From Curvibacter sp. GWA2_64_110 (lineage in GTDB: Bacteria; Pseudomonadota; Gammaproteobacteria; Burkholderiales; Burkholderiaceae_C): a stretch of 64,000 nucleotides of DNA. Positions within the stretch are counted from its first letter, which is position 1. Each line of letters begins with the position of its first letter. Shown piece after piece: positions 35,977-45,168 of the stretch. The notes beneath the pieces were generated by a model that ran no database searches, had not been told where the DNA came from, and saw only the letters and a list, made by a program, of their open reading frames with translations. Position numbers and translations under genes: made by a program. Location of the stretch: assembly GCA_001797315.1 (NCBI GenBank), contig MGPC01000014.1, positions 1 to 64,000 on the forward strand. The letters run 5' to 3'.

Positions 35977-37407
35977 TCAGCTTCTACCGTAGCTATCTTC
36001 AAACCGAACAATGTCATCCTCCCCGAGATAGTTTCCGCTTTGCACTTCGACGATTTCGAGTGGCACCTTGCCCGGATTGGACAGACGATGTACCTGCCCC
36101 TGAGGGATATAGGTACTCTGGTTCTCGGCCAGCACCATGACCTTGTCCCCATTCGTCACTTCTGCCATTCCGCTGACCACCACCCAGTGTTCGGCGCGAT
36201 GGTGATGCATCTGCAACGACAGGGAAGCTCCCGGTTTGACGGTGATGCGCTTGACCTGATGGCGCGCCCCCAGATCGACGCTGTCGTACCACCCCCAGGG
36301 ACGCGCCACGCGGCGGTGCTGCACGGCCTGCGAGGCATCCAGCGCCTCCAGCTTGGCCACCACCTCCTTCACCGCTTCGGCATGCGCCACATCCGCCACC
36401 AGCAGTGCATCCGGCGTATCAATGACCAACAACCTGCTTGTTCCAAGCACGACCACTGGACGTTTGCCTGCCGCATGGATATAGGTATCGCGTGCATTCA
36501 GATGGTGGGCGTACTGGACCTCTCCGCCGCTGCGGTTGCCCGAAGCATCCGATTCGGCCAGCGCGGCAACGGCATTCCAACTGCCCACATCGCTCCAGAT
36601 GCCGGCAAAAGGAAATACGCAAACGTTGGCGGCCCGCTCCATCACGGCATAGTCAATCGATTGGCTGCGGCAGCCGGCAAATGCCTGTGCATCCGGTCGG
36701 ATGAAATGACCGTCGTACTGGGGCTGTCGCATGGACAGGCGGCAGGCATCCAGGATGTCGGGTGCGTGCACCTGCAAGGCATCGAGCCAAGCCTGGGCCT
36801 GCCCCATGAAAATCCCTGCATTCCACAAATACTGCCCACTGGCCAGAAACTCCACCGCCTTGTCCTGCGCGGGTTTCTCCACGAAGCGCTCGACCCGGTA
36901 GCCACCTTCCCGTGCCGGCTCACCTTTCTGAATGTAGCCGTACGCCGTGCTCGGGAAACTGGGCAGGACACCGAAAGTCACCAGATGGCCGGCCAATGCG
37001 GACGGAACCGCTTGCCGCACCATGTCGGCAAATGCCGCCTCATCAGGAATATGGTGGTCAGCCGGACAAAAGAGCAACAACGCATCCGCCGGCGCCACCA
37101 ACGCGGCCAGCGCCATGGCTGCGGCCGTGTTCCGCGCCTGCGGCTCAAGGATCTGGCGAACCTGCAGGTCCGCCTGTGCAGCCACATCGGCCACCAGGAA
37201 ACGGTGCTCCTCCGCCGCCACACAAGTGATACCAGCCTCCTTTGCCAGTGGCGCCACGCGCTCCAACGTGAGCTGCAACAGCGACTTGTCTCCCAACAAA
37301 GGGATGAACTGCTTGGGAAATGCCTTGCGTGACAACGGCCAGAGACGGGTACCGCTTCCGCCACAGAGAATGACGGGATGGACCGCAGGAAGCGAGACGT
37401 GATTCAC
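35977..37407 (-). CDS. manC: Mannose-1-phosphate guanylyltransferase / mannose-6-phosphate isomerase
   Basis: A 476-residue bifunctional type II enzyme. VILCGGSGTRLWPLSR near residue 12 begins the guanylyltransferase domain. The C-terminal cupin domain (RPWGWYDSVD, HHHRAEHWVVVSG) is the isomerase part. It supplies GDP-mannose to the gmd enzyme. No phosphomannomutase gene is in the window, so that step must come from elsewhere in the genome. It overlaps rfbC by four bases. Confidence 0.92.
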   Translation of the reverse strand: MNHVSLPAVHPVILCGGSGTRLWPLSRKAFPKQFIPLLGDKSLLQLTLERVAPLAKEAGITCVAAEEHRFLVADVAAQADLQVRQILEPQARNTAAAMALAALVAPADALLLFCPADHHIPDEAAFADMVRQAVPSALAGHLVTFGVLPSFPSTAYGYIQKGEPAREGGYRVERFVEKPAQDKAVEFLASGQYLWNAGIFMGQAQAWLDALQVHAPDILDACRLSMRQPQYDGHFIRPDAQAFAGCRSQSIDYAVMERAANVCVFPFAGIWSDVGSWNAVAALAESDASGNRSGGEVQYAHHLNARDTYIHAAGKRPVVVLGTSRLLVIDTPDALLVADVAHAEAVKEVVAKLEALDASQAVQHRRVARPWGWYDSVDLGARHQVKRITVKPGASLSLQMHHHRAEHWVVVSGMAEVTNGDKVMVLAENQSTYIPQGQVHRLSNPGKVPLEIVEVQSGNYLGEDDIVRFEDSYGRS

Positions 37408-37949
37408 GCAAACACCTCAGCGGTAGCCAACGGCTGCCCCATTTGGTCCTTGGCCGAAAGCTGAGGTGCGGCATCCAGCGGCCACTCGATACCGATCGTC
37501 TCGTCGTTCCAGACGATACAGCGCTCATGCTCCGGTGCATAGTAGTCCGTGGTTTTGTAAAGAAAGTCGGCCGACTCGCTTGTAACGACAAAACCATGCG
37601 CAAACCCGGGCGGCACCCACAACTGGCGGTGGTTGTCTTCCGTCAGCGCCACCCCGACCCAGCGACCGAAAGTGGGAGATGATTTGCGCACATCCACCGC
37701 CACGTCGAAGACGGCCCCGCGCACCACGCGGACCAGCTTGCCCTGCGGCTGGCGGATCTGGTAGTGCAACCCGCGCAGCACGCCACGGCCAGAGCGGCTG
37801 TGATTGTCCTGCACGAACTCGACCTCCTGCCCTGCGGCCTGGTTGAAGGCGCGCTGATTGAAGCTCTCGAAAAAAAATCCACGCGCATCGCCGAACACCT
37901 TGGGCTCGATGATGAGGACGTCCGGGATGGCTGTCGAAATAACGTTCAC
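37404..37949 (-). CDS. rfbC: dTDP-4-dehydrorhamnose 3,5-epimerase
   Basis: A 181-residue cupin enzyme, third step of dTDP-L-rhamnose synthesis. VFGDARGFFFESF, QDNHSRSGRGVLRGLHYQ (quoted by its ends QDNHS and LRGLHYQ, with the catalytic His) and PPGFAHGF are the family landmarks. Its length is normal. It lies 16 bases after rfbA and overlaps manC, as a linked rfbBDAC-manC set. Confidence 0.93.
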   Translation of the reverse strand: MNVISTAIPDVLIIEPKVFGDARGFFFESFNQRAFNQAAGQEVEFVQDNHSRSGRGVLRGLHYQIRQPQGKLVRVVRGAVFDVAVDVRKSSPTFGRWVGVALTEDNHRQLWVPPGFAHGFVVTSESADFLYKTTDYYAPEHERCIVWNDETIGIEWPLDAAPQLSAKDQMGQPLATAEVFA

Positions 37950-37965
37950 AGGTAGTCCCTTGCTC

Positions 37966-38853
37966 TTAAACCACGACCCTGTCCGTCAGCAGATGCAGCA
38001 GGTATTGGCCATACCCGTTCTTGGCCAGCGGCTGCGCCAGTTTCTGCAACTGCTCACTGGTGACCCAGCCATTGCGCCAGGCAACCTCCTCCGGGCACGC
38101 GATTTTCAGACCCTGGCGGTGCTCCAGGGTCGCAATGAACTGGCTGGCCTCCAGTAGACTCTCATGCGTCCCGGTATCCAGCCAGGCATACCCACGTTTC
38201 ATGATCTGCACGCTGAGTTCGCCCAGCTCCAGGTACCGTTGGTTGACGGCGGTGATCTCCAGCTCGCCGCGGGCACTCGGCTTGACCGACTTGGCAATGT
38301 CCACCACCTGGTTGTCGTAAAAATACAGGCCGGTGACAGCGTAGTTGCTCTTGGGCTGGACGGGCTTTTCCTCGATGCTGCTGGCCTTGCCCTGCGCATC
38401 AAAGGCCACCACGCCGTAGCGCTCGGGGTCCTGCACATGGTAGGCAAACACCGTGGCGCCCTGGGTTCTTGCATCCGCCTCGGCCAGCAAGCCCTGGAAA
38501 TCATGGCCATGAAAAATATTGTCACCGAGCACCAGCGCGCTGGTGCTGTTACCGACAAATTTTTCGCCGATGATGAACGCTTGCGCCAGACCGTCCGGGG
38601 AGGGTTGCACGGCGTATTGCAGGTTCACTCCCCACTGACTGCCGTCACCCAGCAACTGCTGGAAACGCGGCGTATCCTGCGGCGTGCTGATGATCAGGAT
38701 GTCGCGCATGCCCGCCAGCATCAGGGTGCTCAGCGGGTAGTAGATCATGGGCTTGTCGTACACCGGCAGCAGTTGCTTGCTCATGGCCAGCGTGGCTGGG
38801 TGCAGGCGCGTACCGGAGCCGCCAGCGAGGATGATGCCTTTGCGTTGTGTCAT
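37966..38853 (-). CDS. rfbA: Glucose-1-phosphate thymidylyltransferase
   Basis: A 295-residue enzyme that makes dTDP-glucose. [17 protein letters not shown] is the nucleotide loop, [15 protein letters not shown] and [20 protein letters not shown] (quoted by EEKP and GLYFYD) follow. I chose the ATG at 38853 (MTQRKGI). The frame is open further upstream, but only inside rfbD. It is the first committed step of the rhamnose pathway. Confidence 0.94.
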   Translation of the reverse strand: MTQRKGIILAGGSGTRLHPATLAMSKQLLPVYDKPMIYYPLSTLMLAGMRDILIISTPQDTPRFQQLLGDGSQWGVNLQYAVQPSPDGLAQAFIIGEKFVGNSTSALVLGDNIFHGHDFQGLLAEADARTQGATVFAYHVQDPERYGVVAFDAQGKASSIEEKPVQPKSNYAVTGLYFYDNQVVDIAKSVKPSARGELEITAVNQRYLELGELSVQIMKRGYAWLDTGTHESLLEASQFIATLEHRQGLKIACPEEVAWRNGWVTSEQLQKLAQPLAKNGYGQYLLHLLTDRVVV

Positions 38854-38864
38854 GGTATGAAAGT

Positions 38865-39773
38865 TCAGAGGATTTCTGTCAGCATGCGCGCCACGCCCTG
38901 CCGCCAGTCGGGCAAGCTTAAACCAAAGGTCGCGCACAACTTGCCGGTGTCAAGCCGCGAGTTGTTCGGCCGACGCGCTGGCGTGGGATAGGCCGAGCCT
39001 GGAATCGGCAACACTTTGTCCGACCCCACCCGTAAATCCTGCCCCGCCTTGCGGGCGGCGTCCAGCACAAAGCAAGCATAACCGTGCCAGGAGGTTTCAC
39101 CACCTGCGGCCAAGTGGTAGATCCCGGGTTGAACCAGGTAGTTATGTCCAACCGGCGGCAGTATCTGTCGCAGGGCATGGGCCGTGACATCGGCCAGCAG
39201 GTCGGCTCCCGTCGGCGCTCCGATCTGGTCATCGATCACCGACAGCTGCTCGCGCTCGCGGGCCAGGCGCAGCATGGTCTTGGCAAAATTTCCACCGCGT
39301 GCGGCATAGATCCAGCTGGTACGGAAAATAAGATGCCGACAGGCACTGGCCAGGATCTGCTGTTCCCCCTCCAGCTTGGTCTGGCCATACACGCTCAGCG
39401 GGTTCGGCCGATCGGTCTCTCGCCACGGCCGGCTGCCACTGCCATCGAACACATAGTCGGTGCTGTAGTGCACCAACCAGGCTCCGAGCTGCTGTGCTTC
39501 GCGCGCCAGCACACCGGGTGCCAGCGCATTCAGGGTGCGCGCCATCTCCGGCTCGCTCTCGGCCTTGTCCACCGCTGTGTGCGCTGCGGCATTGACGATG
39601 ACCTGGGGTTGCACACGCCGCACGGTTTGCGCCAAACCCGGCAAATCACTCAGATCGCCGCACAAACCTTCGGCGCCGTGACGGTCCAGCGCCACCACCT
39701 CGCCCAGCACGCTCAAGGCGCGCTGCAGTTCCCAGCCGACCTGGCCGCTCTTGCCCAGAAGGAGGATTTTCAT
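38865..39773 (-). CDS. rfbD: dTDP-4-dehydrorhamnose reductase
   Basis: A 302-residue SDR that makes dTDP-L-rhamnose with NAD(P)[14 protein letters not shown] is the nucleotide loop, YSTDYVFDG carries Thr/Asp, and [11 protein letters not shown] the Tyr-x3-Lys. It lies 7 bases after rfbB and 11 bases before rfbA, so the genes form one operon. Confidence 0.93.
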   Translation of the reverse strand: MKILLLGKSGQVGWELQRALSVLGEVVALDRHGAEGLCGDLSDLPGLAQTVRRVQPQVIVNAAAHTAVDKAESEPEMARTLNALAPGVLAREAQQLGAWLVHYSTDYVFDGSGSRPWRETDRPNPLSVYGQTKLEGEQQILASACRHLIFRTSWIYAARGGNFAKTMLRLAREREQLSVIDDQIGAPTGADLLADVTAHALRQILPPVGHNYLVQPGIYHLAAGGETSWHGYACFVLDAARKAGQDLRVGSDKVLPIPGSAYPTPARRPNNSRLDTGKLCATFGLSLPDWRQGVARMLTEIL

Positions 39774-39780
39774 GTCGATC

Positions 39781-40836
39781 TCAGGCGTAGTGCGTCTCTA
39801 CCCACTGGCGATAGCTGCCACTGGTGACGCCGGCGACCCATGCCTGGTTGTCGAGATACCACTGAACGGTCTTGCGAATCCCGGTGTCGAAGGTTTCCGC
39901 AGGCTTCCAGCCCAGTTCGCGCTCCAGCTTGTGCGCATCGATGGCGTAACGACGGTCGTGGCCGGGCCGGTCTTTCACAAAAGTGATCTGTTCGCGGTAG
40001 GACTGGCCATCCGTCCTCGGCCGCAGTTCATCGAGCAGGGCGCAGACCGTGTCGACGATTTCGATGTTCGGCTTCTCGTTCCAGCCGCCCACGTTGTAGA
40101 CCTCGCCCAAGCGGCCCGCTTCCAGCACCCGGCGAATGGCACTGCAATGATCTTTCACATACAGCCAGTCGCGGATCTGCTGGCCATCGCCATAGATGGG
40201 CAGCGCCTTGCCCCCCAAGGCATTGACGATCATCAGCGGAATCAGCTTTTCCGGGAAATGGTAGGGGCCGTAGTTGTTGGAACAGTTGGTGGTGAGCACC
40301 GGCAGCCCGTAGGTGTGGTGGTAGGCGCGCACCAGGTGGTCGCTCGCCGCCTTGCTGGCCGAATAGGGGCTGTTGGGCTCATACCGGTGCAGCTCCGTGA
40401 AAGCCGGCTCGCCGGACTTGAGCGAACCGTAGACCTCGTCGGTGGAGACGTGCAGAAAGCGGAAAGCGGCCTTGGCCTCATCGTCCAACCCATTCCAGTA
40501 GGCCCGCACCGCCTCCAGCAGGCGAAAAGTACCCACGATATTGGTCTGGATAAAGTCCTCCGGACCGTGGATGGAACGGTCCACATGCGACTCGGCTGCG
40601 AAGTTCAGCACCGCGCGCGGCCGGTGCTCGCTCAGCAGCCGCTCCACCAGCGCCGTATCGCCGATATCGCCGCGCACGAAGACATGACGCGTGTCGCCCT
40701 GCAGGGAAGCCAGGTTTTCCAGATTGCCGGCATAAGTGAGCTTGTCCAGATTCAGCACCGGCTCGTCCGATTGCGCCAGCCAATCCAAAACAAAATTGGC
40801 GCCGATGAAACCGGCCCCGCCCGTCACGAGGATCAT
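39781..40836 (-). CDS. rfbB: dTDP-glucose 4,6-dehydratase
   Basis: A 351-residue extended SDR, first gene of the glycan locus. [15 protein letters not shown] is the NAD loop, HVSTDEVYG carries the catalytic Thr-Asp-Glu and SPYSASKAA the Tyr-x3-Lys. The ATG at 40836 is chosen. The frame is open far upstream, but that part is antisense to the phasin gene and has no family similarity. Confidence 0.94.
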   Translation of the reverse strand: MILVTGGAGFIGANFVLDWLAQSDEPVLNLDKLTYAGNLENLASLQGDTRHVFVRGDIGDTALVERLLSEHRPRAVLNFAAESHVDRSIHGPEDFIQTNIVGTFRLLEAVRAYWNGLDDEAKAAFRFLHVSTDEVYGSLKSGEPAFTELHRYEPNSPYSASKAASDHLVRAYHHTYGLPVLTTNCSNNYGPYHFPEKLIPLMIVNALGGKALPIYGDGQQIRDWLYVKDHCSAIRRVLEAGRLGEVYNVGGWNEKPNIEIVDTVCALLDELRPRTDGQSYREQITFVKDRPGHDRRYAIDAHKLERELGWKPAETFDTGIRKTVQWYLDNQAWVAGVTSGSYRQWVETHYA

Positions 40837-40887
40837 GAGATTCCCTGTCAAAAAAGGGGGCCCCTGGCCACCCGTGTTACCTGTCGA

Positions 40888-40917
40888 ATTATTCCACGCC
40901 TTTCCCCCTCTATCCAA
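40888..40917 (-). promoter_or_regulatory. Candidate sigma-70 promoter of the rfb operon
   Basis: On the minus strand TTGGAT and AATAAT are separated by 18 bases, and TGG precedes the -10, giving an extended -10 form. It would start transcription about 45 bases before rfbB. It is the best promoter candidate in the divergent region between rfbB and the phasin gene. Confidence 0.45.
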
Positions 40918-40930
40918 GCCTCCATGCCAG

Positions 40931-40949
40931 GGGTAAAGTCCGTTTACCC
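40931..40949. promoter_or_regulatory. GGGTAAA-N5-TTTACCC inverted repeat
   Basis: A perfect 7-bp inverted repeat with a 5-base spacer lies in the 136-base divergent region, 24 bases before the phasin ATG and just upstream of the candidate rfb promoter. It has the form of a dimeric regulator site. The TetR-type gene behind the phasin is one candidate binder. Confidence 0.45.
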
Positions 40950-40972
40950 GCCACCGCACCAAGGAGCACCCC

Positions 40973-41437
40973 ATGGTCAAGAAATCCGCCAAGCCCGCTC
41001 GCAGCGCAACACCTTTACCGAATGCCATCAAGGATTCAGCCCATGAGATCTGGCTGGCCGGCCTGGCCGCCTTCAGCAAGGCCCAGCACGAAGGCGGCAA
41101 GGTATTCGAGGCCCTGGTGCAGGAGGGCTTGACGATACAGCGCAAGACGCAGGCTGCCGCCGAGGAAAAAGTGAGCACGGCGACGCAGAAAATGAACAGC
41201 ATGGCCAGTGAAATCGGCGCCCGTGCGACCGGCCAATGGGACAAGCTGGAGTCCATTTTCGAGGACCGGGTCGCCCGCGCCCTCAAGGGCCTGGGTGTCC
41301 CCACGGCAAGGGAGGTGGATGCCCTGGCAGCACGCCTGGCGGCGCTCGAAAAGGCAGCGTCACCCCGCTCGGCCCGATCGGCAGCCGCCAAGAAAACGCC
41401 GGCACGCAAACGCCCGACCGCACGCAAGACCTCTTGA
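40973..41437 (+). CDS. Phasin family (PHA granule-associated) protein
   Basis: A 154-residue protein of the poly(hydroxyalkanoate) granule-associated family. A basic N-terminus leads to a helical phasin region ([17 protein letters not shown], about 20-36) followed by a long amphipathic helix. The Ala/Lys/Arg-rich C-terminal tail ([13 protein letters not shown]) resembles histone-like tails of PhaF/PhaI proteins and may touch DNA. AAGGAG lies 6 bases before the ATG. One base separates its stop from the TetR gene. Confidence 0.85.
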   Translation: MVKKSAKPARSATPLPNAIKDSAHEIWLAGLAAFSKAQHEGGKVFEALVQEGLTIQRKTQAAAEEKVSTATQKMNSMASEIGARATGQWDKLESIFEDRVARALKGLGVPTAREVDALAARLAALEKAASPRSARSAAAKKTPARKRPTARKTS

Positions 41438-41438
41438 G

Positions 41439-42101
41439 ATGGCGAAGAAGGCGCCCCGGCGTACGGCGCAGCGCATTCTGGAAACAGCGTTGGCGCTGTT
41501 CAACCGCTTCGGCGAGCCCCACGCATCGACCGCACTGATTGCCAGCGAACTGGGCATCAGCCCGGGCAACCTCTACTACCACTACCCGACCAAGGACCAG
41601 CTGGTCGGCGCCTTGTTCGCGCAGTACGAACAGGCCTTGGCCGAACTGCTGCCGGCGGGCGGTGGCGTACAGGACGTGGAAGATGCCTGGTTCTTCATGC
41701 ACAGCCTGTTCGAACTGGTCTGGCAGTACCGCTTCCTCTATCACGACCTCAACCATCTGCTCAGCCGCAACCGTCAACTGGAGGAGCGCATTCAGATCGG
41801 CATGGCAGACCAGACCCGCGCCTTGCGTGCCATGCTGGAGAACCTGCGCCAGGCCGCCGTGCTCGACATCGACGCACGCGAACTGCCCATCGCCGCCAAC
41901 TGCCTGCTGGTGGTGCTGACCTACTGGCTGAGCTTCGAGTACGTGCGCGATCCACGCCATGCGCTGGAGCCCGAACATGGCCAGGCGGCCTTGCTGCGCG
42001 GCGCACAGCATGCGCTCGGCCTGCTCGCCCCCTATCTGGCACCGCCCCAACGTGCCCATCTGATGGGGCTGCGGGATGCTTACACTACGACCTCTCCCTA
42101 A
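41439..42101 (+). CDS. TetR family transcriptional regulator
   Basis: A 220-residue regulator with an N-terminal helix-turn-helix ([20 protein letters not shown], here by its parts [10 protein letters not shown] and [10 protein letters not shown], about 30-54) and a C-terminal ligand domain of the type found beside polyhydroxyalkanoate or fatty-acid genes in Burkholderiales. It starts one base after the phasin stop, so the two are co-transcribed. It may control the phasin gene and sense an acyl-CoA or hydroxyalkanoate, which is inference from context. Confidence 0.85.
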   Translation: MAKKAPRRTAQRILETALALFNRFGEPHASTALIASELGISPGNLYYHYPTKDQLVGALFAQYEQALAELLPAGGGVQDVEDAWFFMHSLFELVWQYRFLYHDLNHLLSRNRQLEERIQIGMADQTRALRAMLENLRQAAVLDIDARELPIAANCLLVVLTYWLSFEYVRDPRHALEPEHGQAALLRGAQHALGLLAPYLAPPQRAHLMGLRDAYTTTSP

Positions 42102-42118
42102 CTTTTGCCGTACGCATC

Positions 42119-42373
42119 ATGAGTGACCTGCAAACCCGTTTCGAAGCCGCTGTCGCCAACTCCAAGAACCTGAGCGAGCGCCCGGACAATCCCACCCTGC
42201 TGAAGATCTATGCGCTGTACAAGCAGGCCACCGCCGGCGACGTCGAGGGCGAGCGCCCGGGCTTTTCCGACTTCGTCGGTCGCGCCAAATGGGACGCCTG
42301 GAACGGCCTCAAGGGCAAATCGGCCGATGAGGCCATGCAGCTCTACATCGACCTGATCGAATCGCTGAGCTGA
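42119..42373 (+). CDS. Acyl-CoA-binding protein
   Basis: An 84-residue four-helix protein with the ACBP landmarks YALYKQATAGD (about 31-41) and KWDAWNGLKGKS (about 57-68), which hold the acyl-CoA site. It buffers and carries acyl-CoA in the cytoplasm. It follows the TetR gene by 17 bases and precedes DUF1840 by 10, suggesting one lipid-related operon with the phasin. Confidence 0.93.
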   Translation: MSDLQTRFEAAVANSKNLSERPDNPTLLKIYALYKQATAGDVEGERPGFSDFVGRAKWDAWNGLKGKSADEAMQLYIDLIESLS

Positions 42374-42383
42374 CACCGCATTC

Positions 42384-42710
42384 ATGCTCTACAAGTTCAA
42401 ATCGCCGGCGGCGGCTGATCTGATCATGCTCGAGCCCCACGGTCGTCGCGTGCTGGGTCTCATCGGCAAGGACATCGATGCTCGCCAGGGCATTCTGCTG
42501 CCAGAGCAGATGCCAGCGGCCATCGCCGCCCTGGAAACGGCCGTCACCCGCGAAGAAGCCGAGCGCCGCGCGGCAGAGGAAGAGGCCGCGGCGCGCGGCG
42601 AAGAGCTGCCGCCGCTCGAAGGCGTCACACTGCGCCAGCGCGCCACCCCCTTCATCGAGATGCTGCGCCGCTGCCAACAAGCCGGCAAGGAAATCGTCTG
42701 GGGCGTCTGA
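42384..42710 (+). CDS. DUF1840 family protein
   Basis: A 108-residue small protein. The N-terminal MLYKFKSPAAADLIML and the C-terminal PFIEMLRRCQQAGKEIVWGV region (quoted by PFIEML and KEIVWGV) match the DUF1840 family of betaproteobacteria. The middle is a charged Glu/Ala helix. Its function is unknown. Confidence 0.85.
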   Translation: MLYKFKSPAAADLIMLEPHGRRVLGLIGKDIDARQGILLPEQMPAAIAALETAVTREEAERRAAEEEAAARGEELPPLEGVTLRQRATPFIEMLRRCQQAGKEIVWGV

Positions 42711-42755
42711 ATTGGCGCACCCCCAGGCTGCGCGCACTGCGTGTCGCTCCGCCAC

Positions 42756-42810
42756 CCCCCTTGCAGGGGGCAACGCCAGCGGCCCGGCGCAGCCGGTTCC
42801 GCGGCGTTCC
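42756..42810 (+). repeat. Comamonadaceae-type intergenic repeat, copy 1
   Basis: A 55-base GC-rich element that begins with the hairpin CCCCC-TTGCA-GGGGG and ends GCGGCGTTCC. A diverged inverted copy lies at 42870-42923. It lies in the 246-base gap between the DUF1840 gene and the TctC gene; the gap has no other gene. Confidence 0.7.
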
Positions 42811-42869
42811 TGGCCTTAGGGGCGCGCGCTAGACTGAAACGGATCCCGCGCACCATAGAAAGCCCATCG

Positions 42870-42923
42870 GGAAACGCCGTGGAACCGGCTTTGCCGGGCC
42901 ACTGGTGTTGTCCCCTTGAGGGG
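42870..42923 (-). repeat. Comamonadaceae-type intergenic repeat, inverted copy 2
   Basis: This 54-base element is the reverse complement of copy 1 with scattered mismatches. It ends with the hairpin CCCC-TTGA-GGGG (42912-42923), and a further hairpin AGCGGC-GTCA-GCCGCT lies just behind (42925-42940). The pair could form a long cruciform and may act as a terminator region between the convergent genes. Confidence 0.7.
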
Positions 42924-42956
42924 AAGCGGCGTCAGCCGCTCAGGGGTGCAACTCGA

Positions 42957-43973
42957 TCAATCTACTTTCGCGCCCGAGTTCTTCACCACCTGGGCCCACT
43001 TCTTGTGTTCGGCGTCGATCAAGCGGGCGAACTCGGCTGGCGTGTTGCCGCTGGGAATGGCCCCTTGCGCCAGCAGCTTCTCCTTGATCGCCGGGCTGTT
43101 GAGCGCCTTGGCGGTTTCGTGCTGAATGCGGTTGACGATATCCGGCGGCGTACCGGCCGGCGCCAGCAGGCCGAACCAGCTGCTGGCCTCGAAGCCTTTG
43201 AGCTTGCCCGCCTCCTCGATCGTCGGGATATCCGGCATCGCCGCCGAGCGCTGGGCGCTGGTCACCGCCAGCGCCTTGAGCTTGCCGGCCTTGATCTGCG
43301 CCATGCTGGAGGGCAGGTTGTCGAACATCACGTCCATATTGCCGGCCACCATGTCCAGCAAGGCCGGGCCGGAGCCGCGGTAGGGAATGTGCGTCATGAA
43401 AATGCTGGTCATGGACTTGAACAGCTCGCCCGCCAGGTGGATCGAGGTGCCGTTGCCGCTGGACGCCATGTTGAGCTTGCCCGGATTGGCACGGGCGTAC
43501 TTGATGAAATCCGCCACGCTGTTGATGCCCAGGTTCTTGGCCTTCTCGGCATTCATCACCATCACATTGGGCACACCGGCCACCAGCGTGATCGGCGCAA
43601 AATCCTTTTGCGGGTCGTAAGGCAGCTTGGCATACAGCGCCTTGTTGATGCCGTGCGTACCCACCGTCCCCATGAGCAGGGTGTAGCCGTCAGCGGGCGA
43701 TTTGGCCACGATATCCGCACCCACATTGCCGCCGGCTCCGGCCCGGTTGTCCACCACGAACTGCTGGCCAAAGGCTTTGGAGAGTTCCGGCGCCACGGCG
43801 CGCGCCAGGATGTCGGTGGTCCCGCCAGGGGCGAAAGGCACCACGATGCGCACCGGCTTGTTCGGCCAGCCGCTTTGCGCCAGGCTCGAAGTTGCCATAA
43901 AAAAGTGAGCAGCCCCCGCAATCAGCAAGAGGGAAAGACGGCGATTTTTCTTGAAACAATCCAGTGCAGGCAT
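42957..43973 (-). CDS. Bug/TctC-type tricarboxylate-family solute-binding protein
   Basis: A 338-residue periplasmic binding protein with a signal peptide ending near SLAQS (about residue 33). [16 protein letters not shown] and [16 protein letters not shown] are the Bug-family landmarks of the ligand loop. TTGGAG lies 6 bases before the ATG at 43973. No membrane partners of a TctAB type lie beside it, which is normal for orphan Bug proteins. The ligand is unknown, probably a carboxylate. Confidence 0.88.
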   Translation of the reverse strand: MPALDCFKKNRRLSLLLIAGAAHFFMATSSLAQSGWPNKPVRIVVPFAPGGTTDILARAVAPELSKAFGQQFVVDNRAGAGGNVGADIVAKSPADGYTLLMGTVGTHGINKALYAKLPYDPQKDFAPITLVAGVPNVMVMNAEKAKNLGINSVADFIKYARANPGKLNMASSGNGTSIHLAGELFKSMTSIFMTHIPYRGSGPALLDMVAGNMDVMFDNLPSSMAQIKAGKLKALAVTSAQRSAAMPDIPTIEEAGKLKGFEASSWFGLLAPAGTPPDIVNRIQHETAKALNSPAIKEKLLAQGAIPSGNTPAEFARLIDAEHKKWAQVVKNSGAKVD

Positions 43974-44056
43974 ACACATCTCCAATTGGTTTTCGCCTTC
44001 CAGTGTAGACAGCTTGGCTCTTCTTGTGTCCTAGGGTTTGTCTCCAGTGGGACCAT

Positions 44057-44082
44057 GAAAAAAGCCACCCGAAGGTGGCTTT
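44057..44082 (-). terminator. Strong intrinsic terminator of the ligase/Liv operon
   Basis: On the minus strand AAAGCCACC-TTCG-GGTGGCTTT is a perfect 9-bp stem with a UUCG tetraloop and is followed by a run of T (the stem ends into TTTTTT). It lies about 20 bases after the stop of the TctC gene and ends the long minus-strand operon. Confidence 0.92.
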
Positions 44083-44102
44083 CGCTGCGGGGTTGACGCG
44101 GG

Positions 44103-45080
44103 TCAATCGGCGTAGACGCCGGCCGCCTTGATGACGGGGCCCCACTTGGCGATTTCAGCCGCCACGAACTTCTTGTGCTCGGCCGGCTCGACGCGCTTGT
44201 CGGTCACCACCACGGCCCCCAGGCCCTCCTGCTTCTTGATGAACTCGGGGTCCTTCAGTGCTGCCTTGAGCGCGGTGTTGAGTTTGGCCAGCACGTCGGC
44301 CGGTGTGCCCTTGGGCGCATACAGACCGTGCCAGATGCTGACATCAAAGCCCTTCAGGCCCGATTCCTGCAGCGTCGGAAGATCCTTGAGCGCCGGCGTG
44401 GTGAGGCGCTTGGCCGTGGTCACGGCAAAGGCCTTCACCTTCTTGCCCTCGATCTGGGACGTGGTGTTGGTGGTCTGGTCGCACAGCAGATCAATCTGGC
44501 CGCCGATCAGGTCGGTGATGGCAGGCGCCGTGCCCTTGTAGGGCACCGTGGTCATGTCAATGCCCAGGGCGTTCTGGAACATCAGGCCGCACAGGTGCGA
44601 GGCAGCGCCCAGGCCGGCATTGCCGAGGTTGATCTTGCCCTTGTTGGCATTGATCCAGCTGGCCAGTTCCTTGTAATTGTTGGCTGGCAGGGTGGGCCGG
44701 CCGATCAGGGTCATCGGGACCTCATTGACCATGCCCAGGTATTCGAAGTCGTTCTCGACCGAGTAAGGCAGTTTGCGGTAGAGCGCCGGGCTGGTCGCCA
44801 TGCCGATGTGGTGCAGGAACACCGTATGGCCGTCCGGGCTGGCCTTGGCCACCTTGTTGGCCCCGATGGTGCCCCCGGCACCGGCCGCGTTGTCCACCAG
44901 AATACTCACACCGCCCAGCGGCTTGCGCATGGCTTCGGCCAGGTCGCGTGCAACACGATCCGTCGGGCCACCGGCGGCAAACGGCACCACGATGGTGATG
45001 GGCTTGGCGCCGGGGAAGGCGGTTTGTGCGTTAACCGTCAATGCCGCCGCGGCGGCCACAAGAATCAGCAAGCGTTTCAT
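44103..45080 (-). CDS. Bug/TctC-type solute-binding protein
   Basis: A 325-residue secreted binding protein. MKRLLILVAAAAALTVNAQT is the signal peptide (cleavage near residue 18-20), followed by PITIVVPFAAGGPTDRVA and VDNAAGAGGTIGANKV. I chose the ATG at 45080 with GGAGCAC before it. It is the last gene of the ligase/Liv operon and may bind an aromatic or other carboxylate used by the ligases, which is only context-based. Confidence 0.88.
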   Translation of the reverse strand: MKRLLILVAAAAALTVNAQTAFPGAKPITIVVPFAAGGPTDRVARDLAEAMRKPLGGVSILVDNAAGAGGTIGANKVAKASPDGHTVFLHHIGMATSPALYRKLPYSVENDFEYLGMVNEVPMTLIGRPTLPANNYKELASWINANKGKINLGNAGLGAASHLCGLMFQNALGIDMTTVPYKGTAPAITDLIGGQIDLLCDQTTNTTSQIEGKKVKAFAVTTAKRLTTPALKDLPTLQESGLKGFDVSIWHGLYAPKGTPADVLAKLNTALKAALKDPEFIKKQEGLGAVVVTDKRVEPAEHKKFVAAEIAKWGPVIKAAGVYAD

Positions 45081-45154
45081 GAGTGCTCCTTCAAAGAATG
45101 GCAAAAGTTTAATTCGCCCGCCGACCGTCCCGTCCGTGGGAACTACGTAGACCC

Positions 45155-45168
45155 AGCTATTTATAGCT
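45155..45168. repeat. AGCTATTTATAGCT palindrome
   Basis: This 14-base palindrome overlaps the stop codon of the PaaK-like gene. It resembles the GCTA-TAGC cores at 1068-1084 and 54500-54516 but lacks their GCGCAACAA leader, so membership of that family is uncertain. Confidence 0.35.

Noticed and set aside
40937-40955. GGCGGGTAAACG in the rfbB leader as an ops/JUMPstart site.
   Set aside because: It needs an extra base and several substitutions to fit, and is better explained by the GGGTAAA inverted repeat.
39781-41427. A 548-residue rfbB product starting at 41427.
   Set aside because: The first 197 codons are antisense to the phasin gene and show no similarity to the family; the ATG at 40836 starts the NAD loop as expected.
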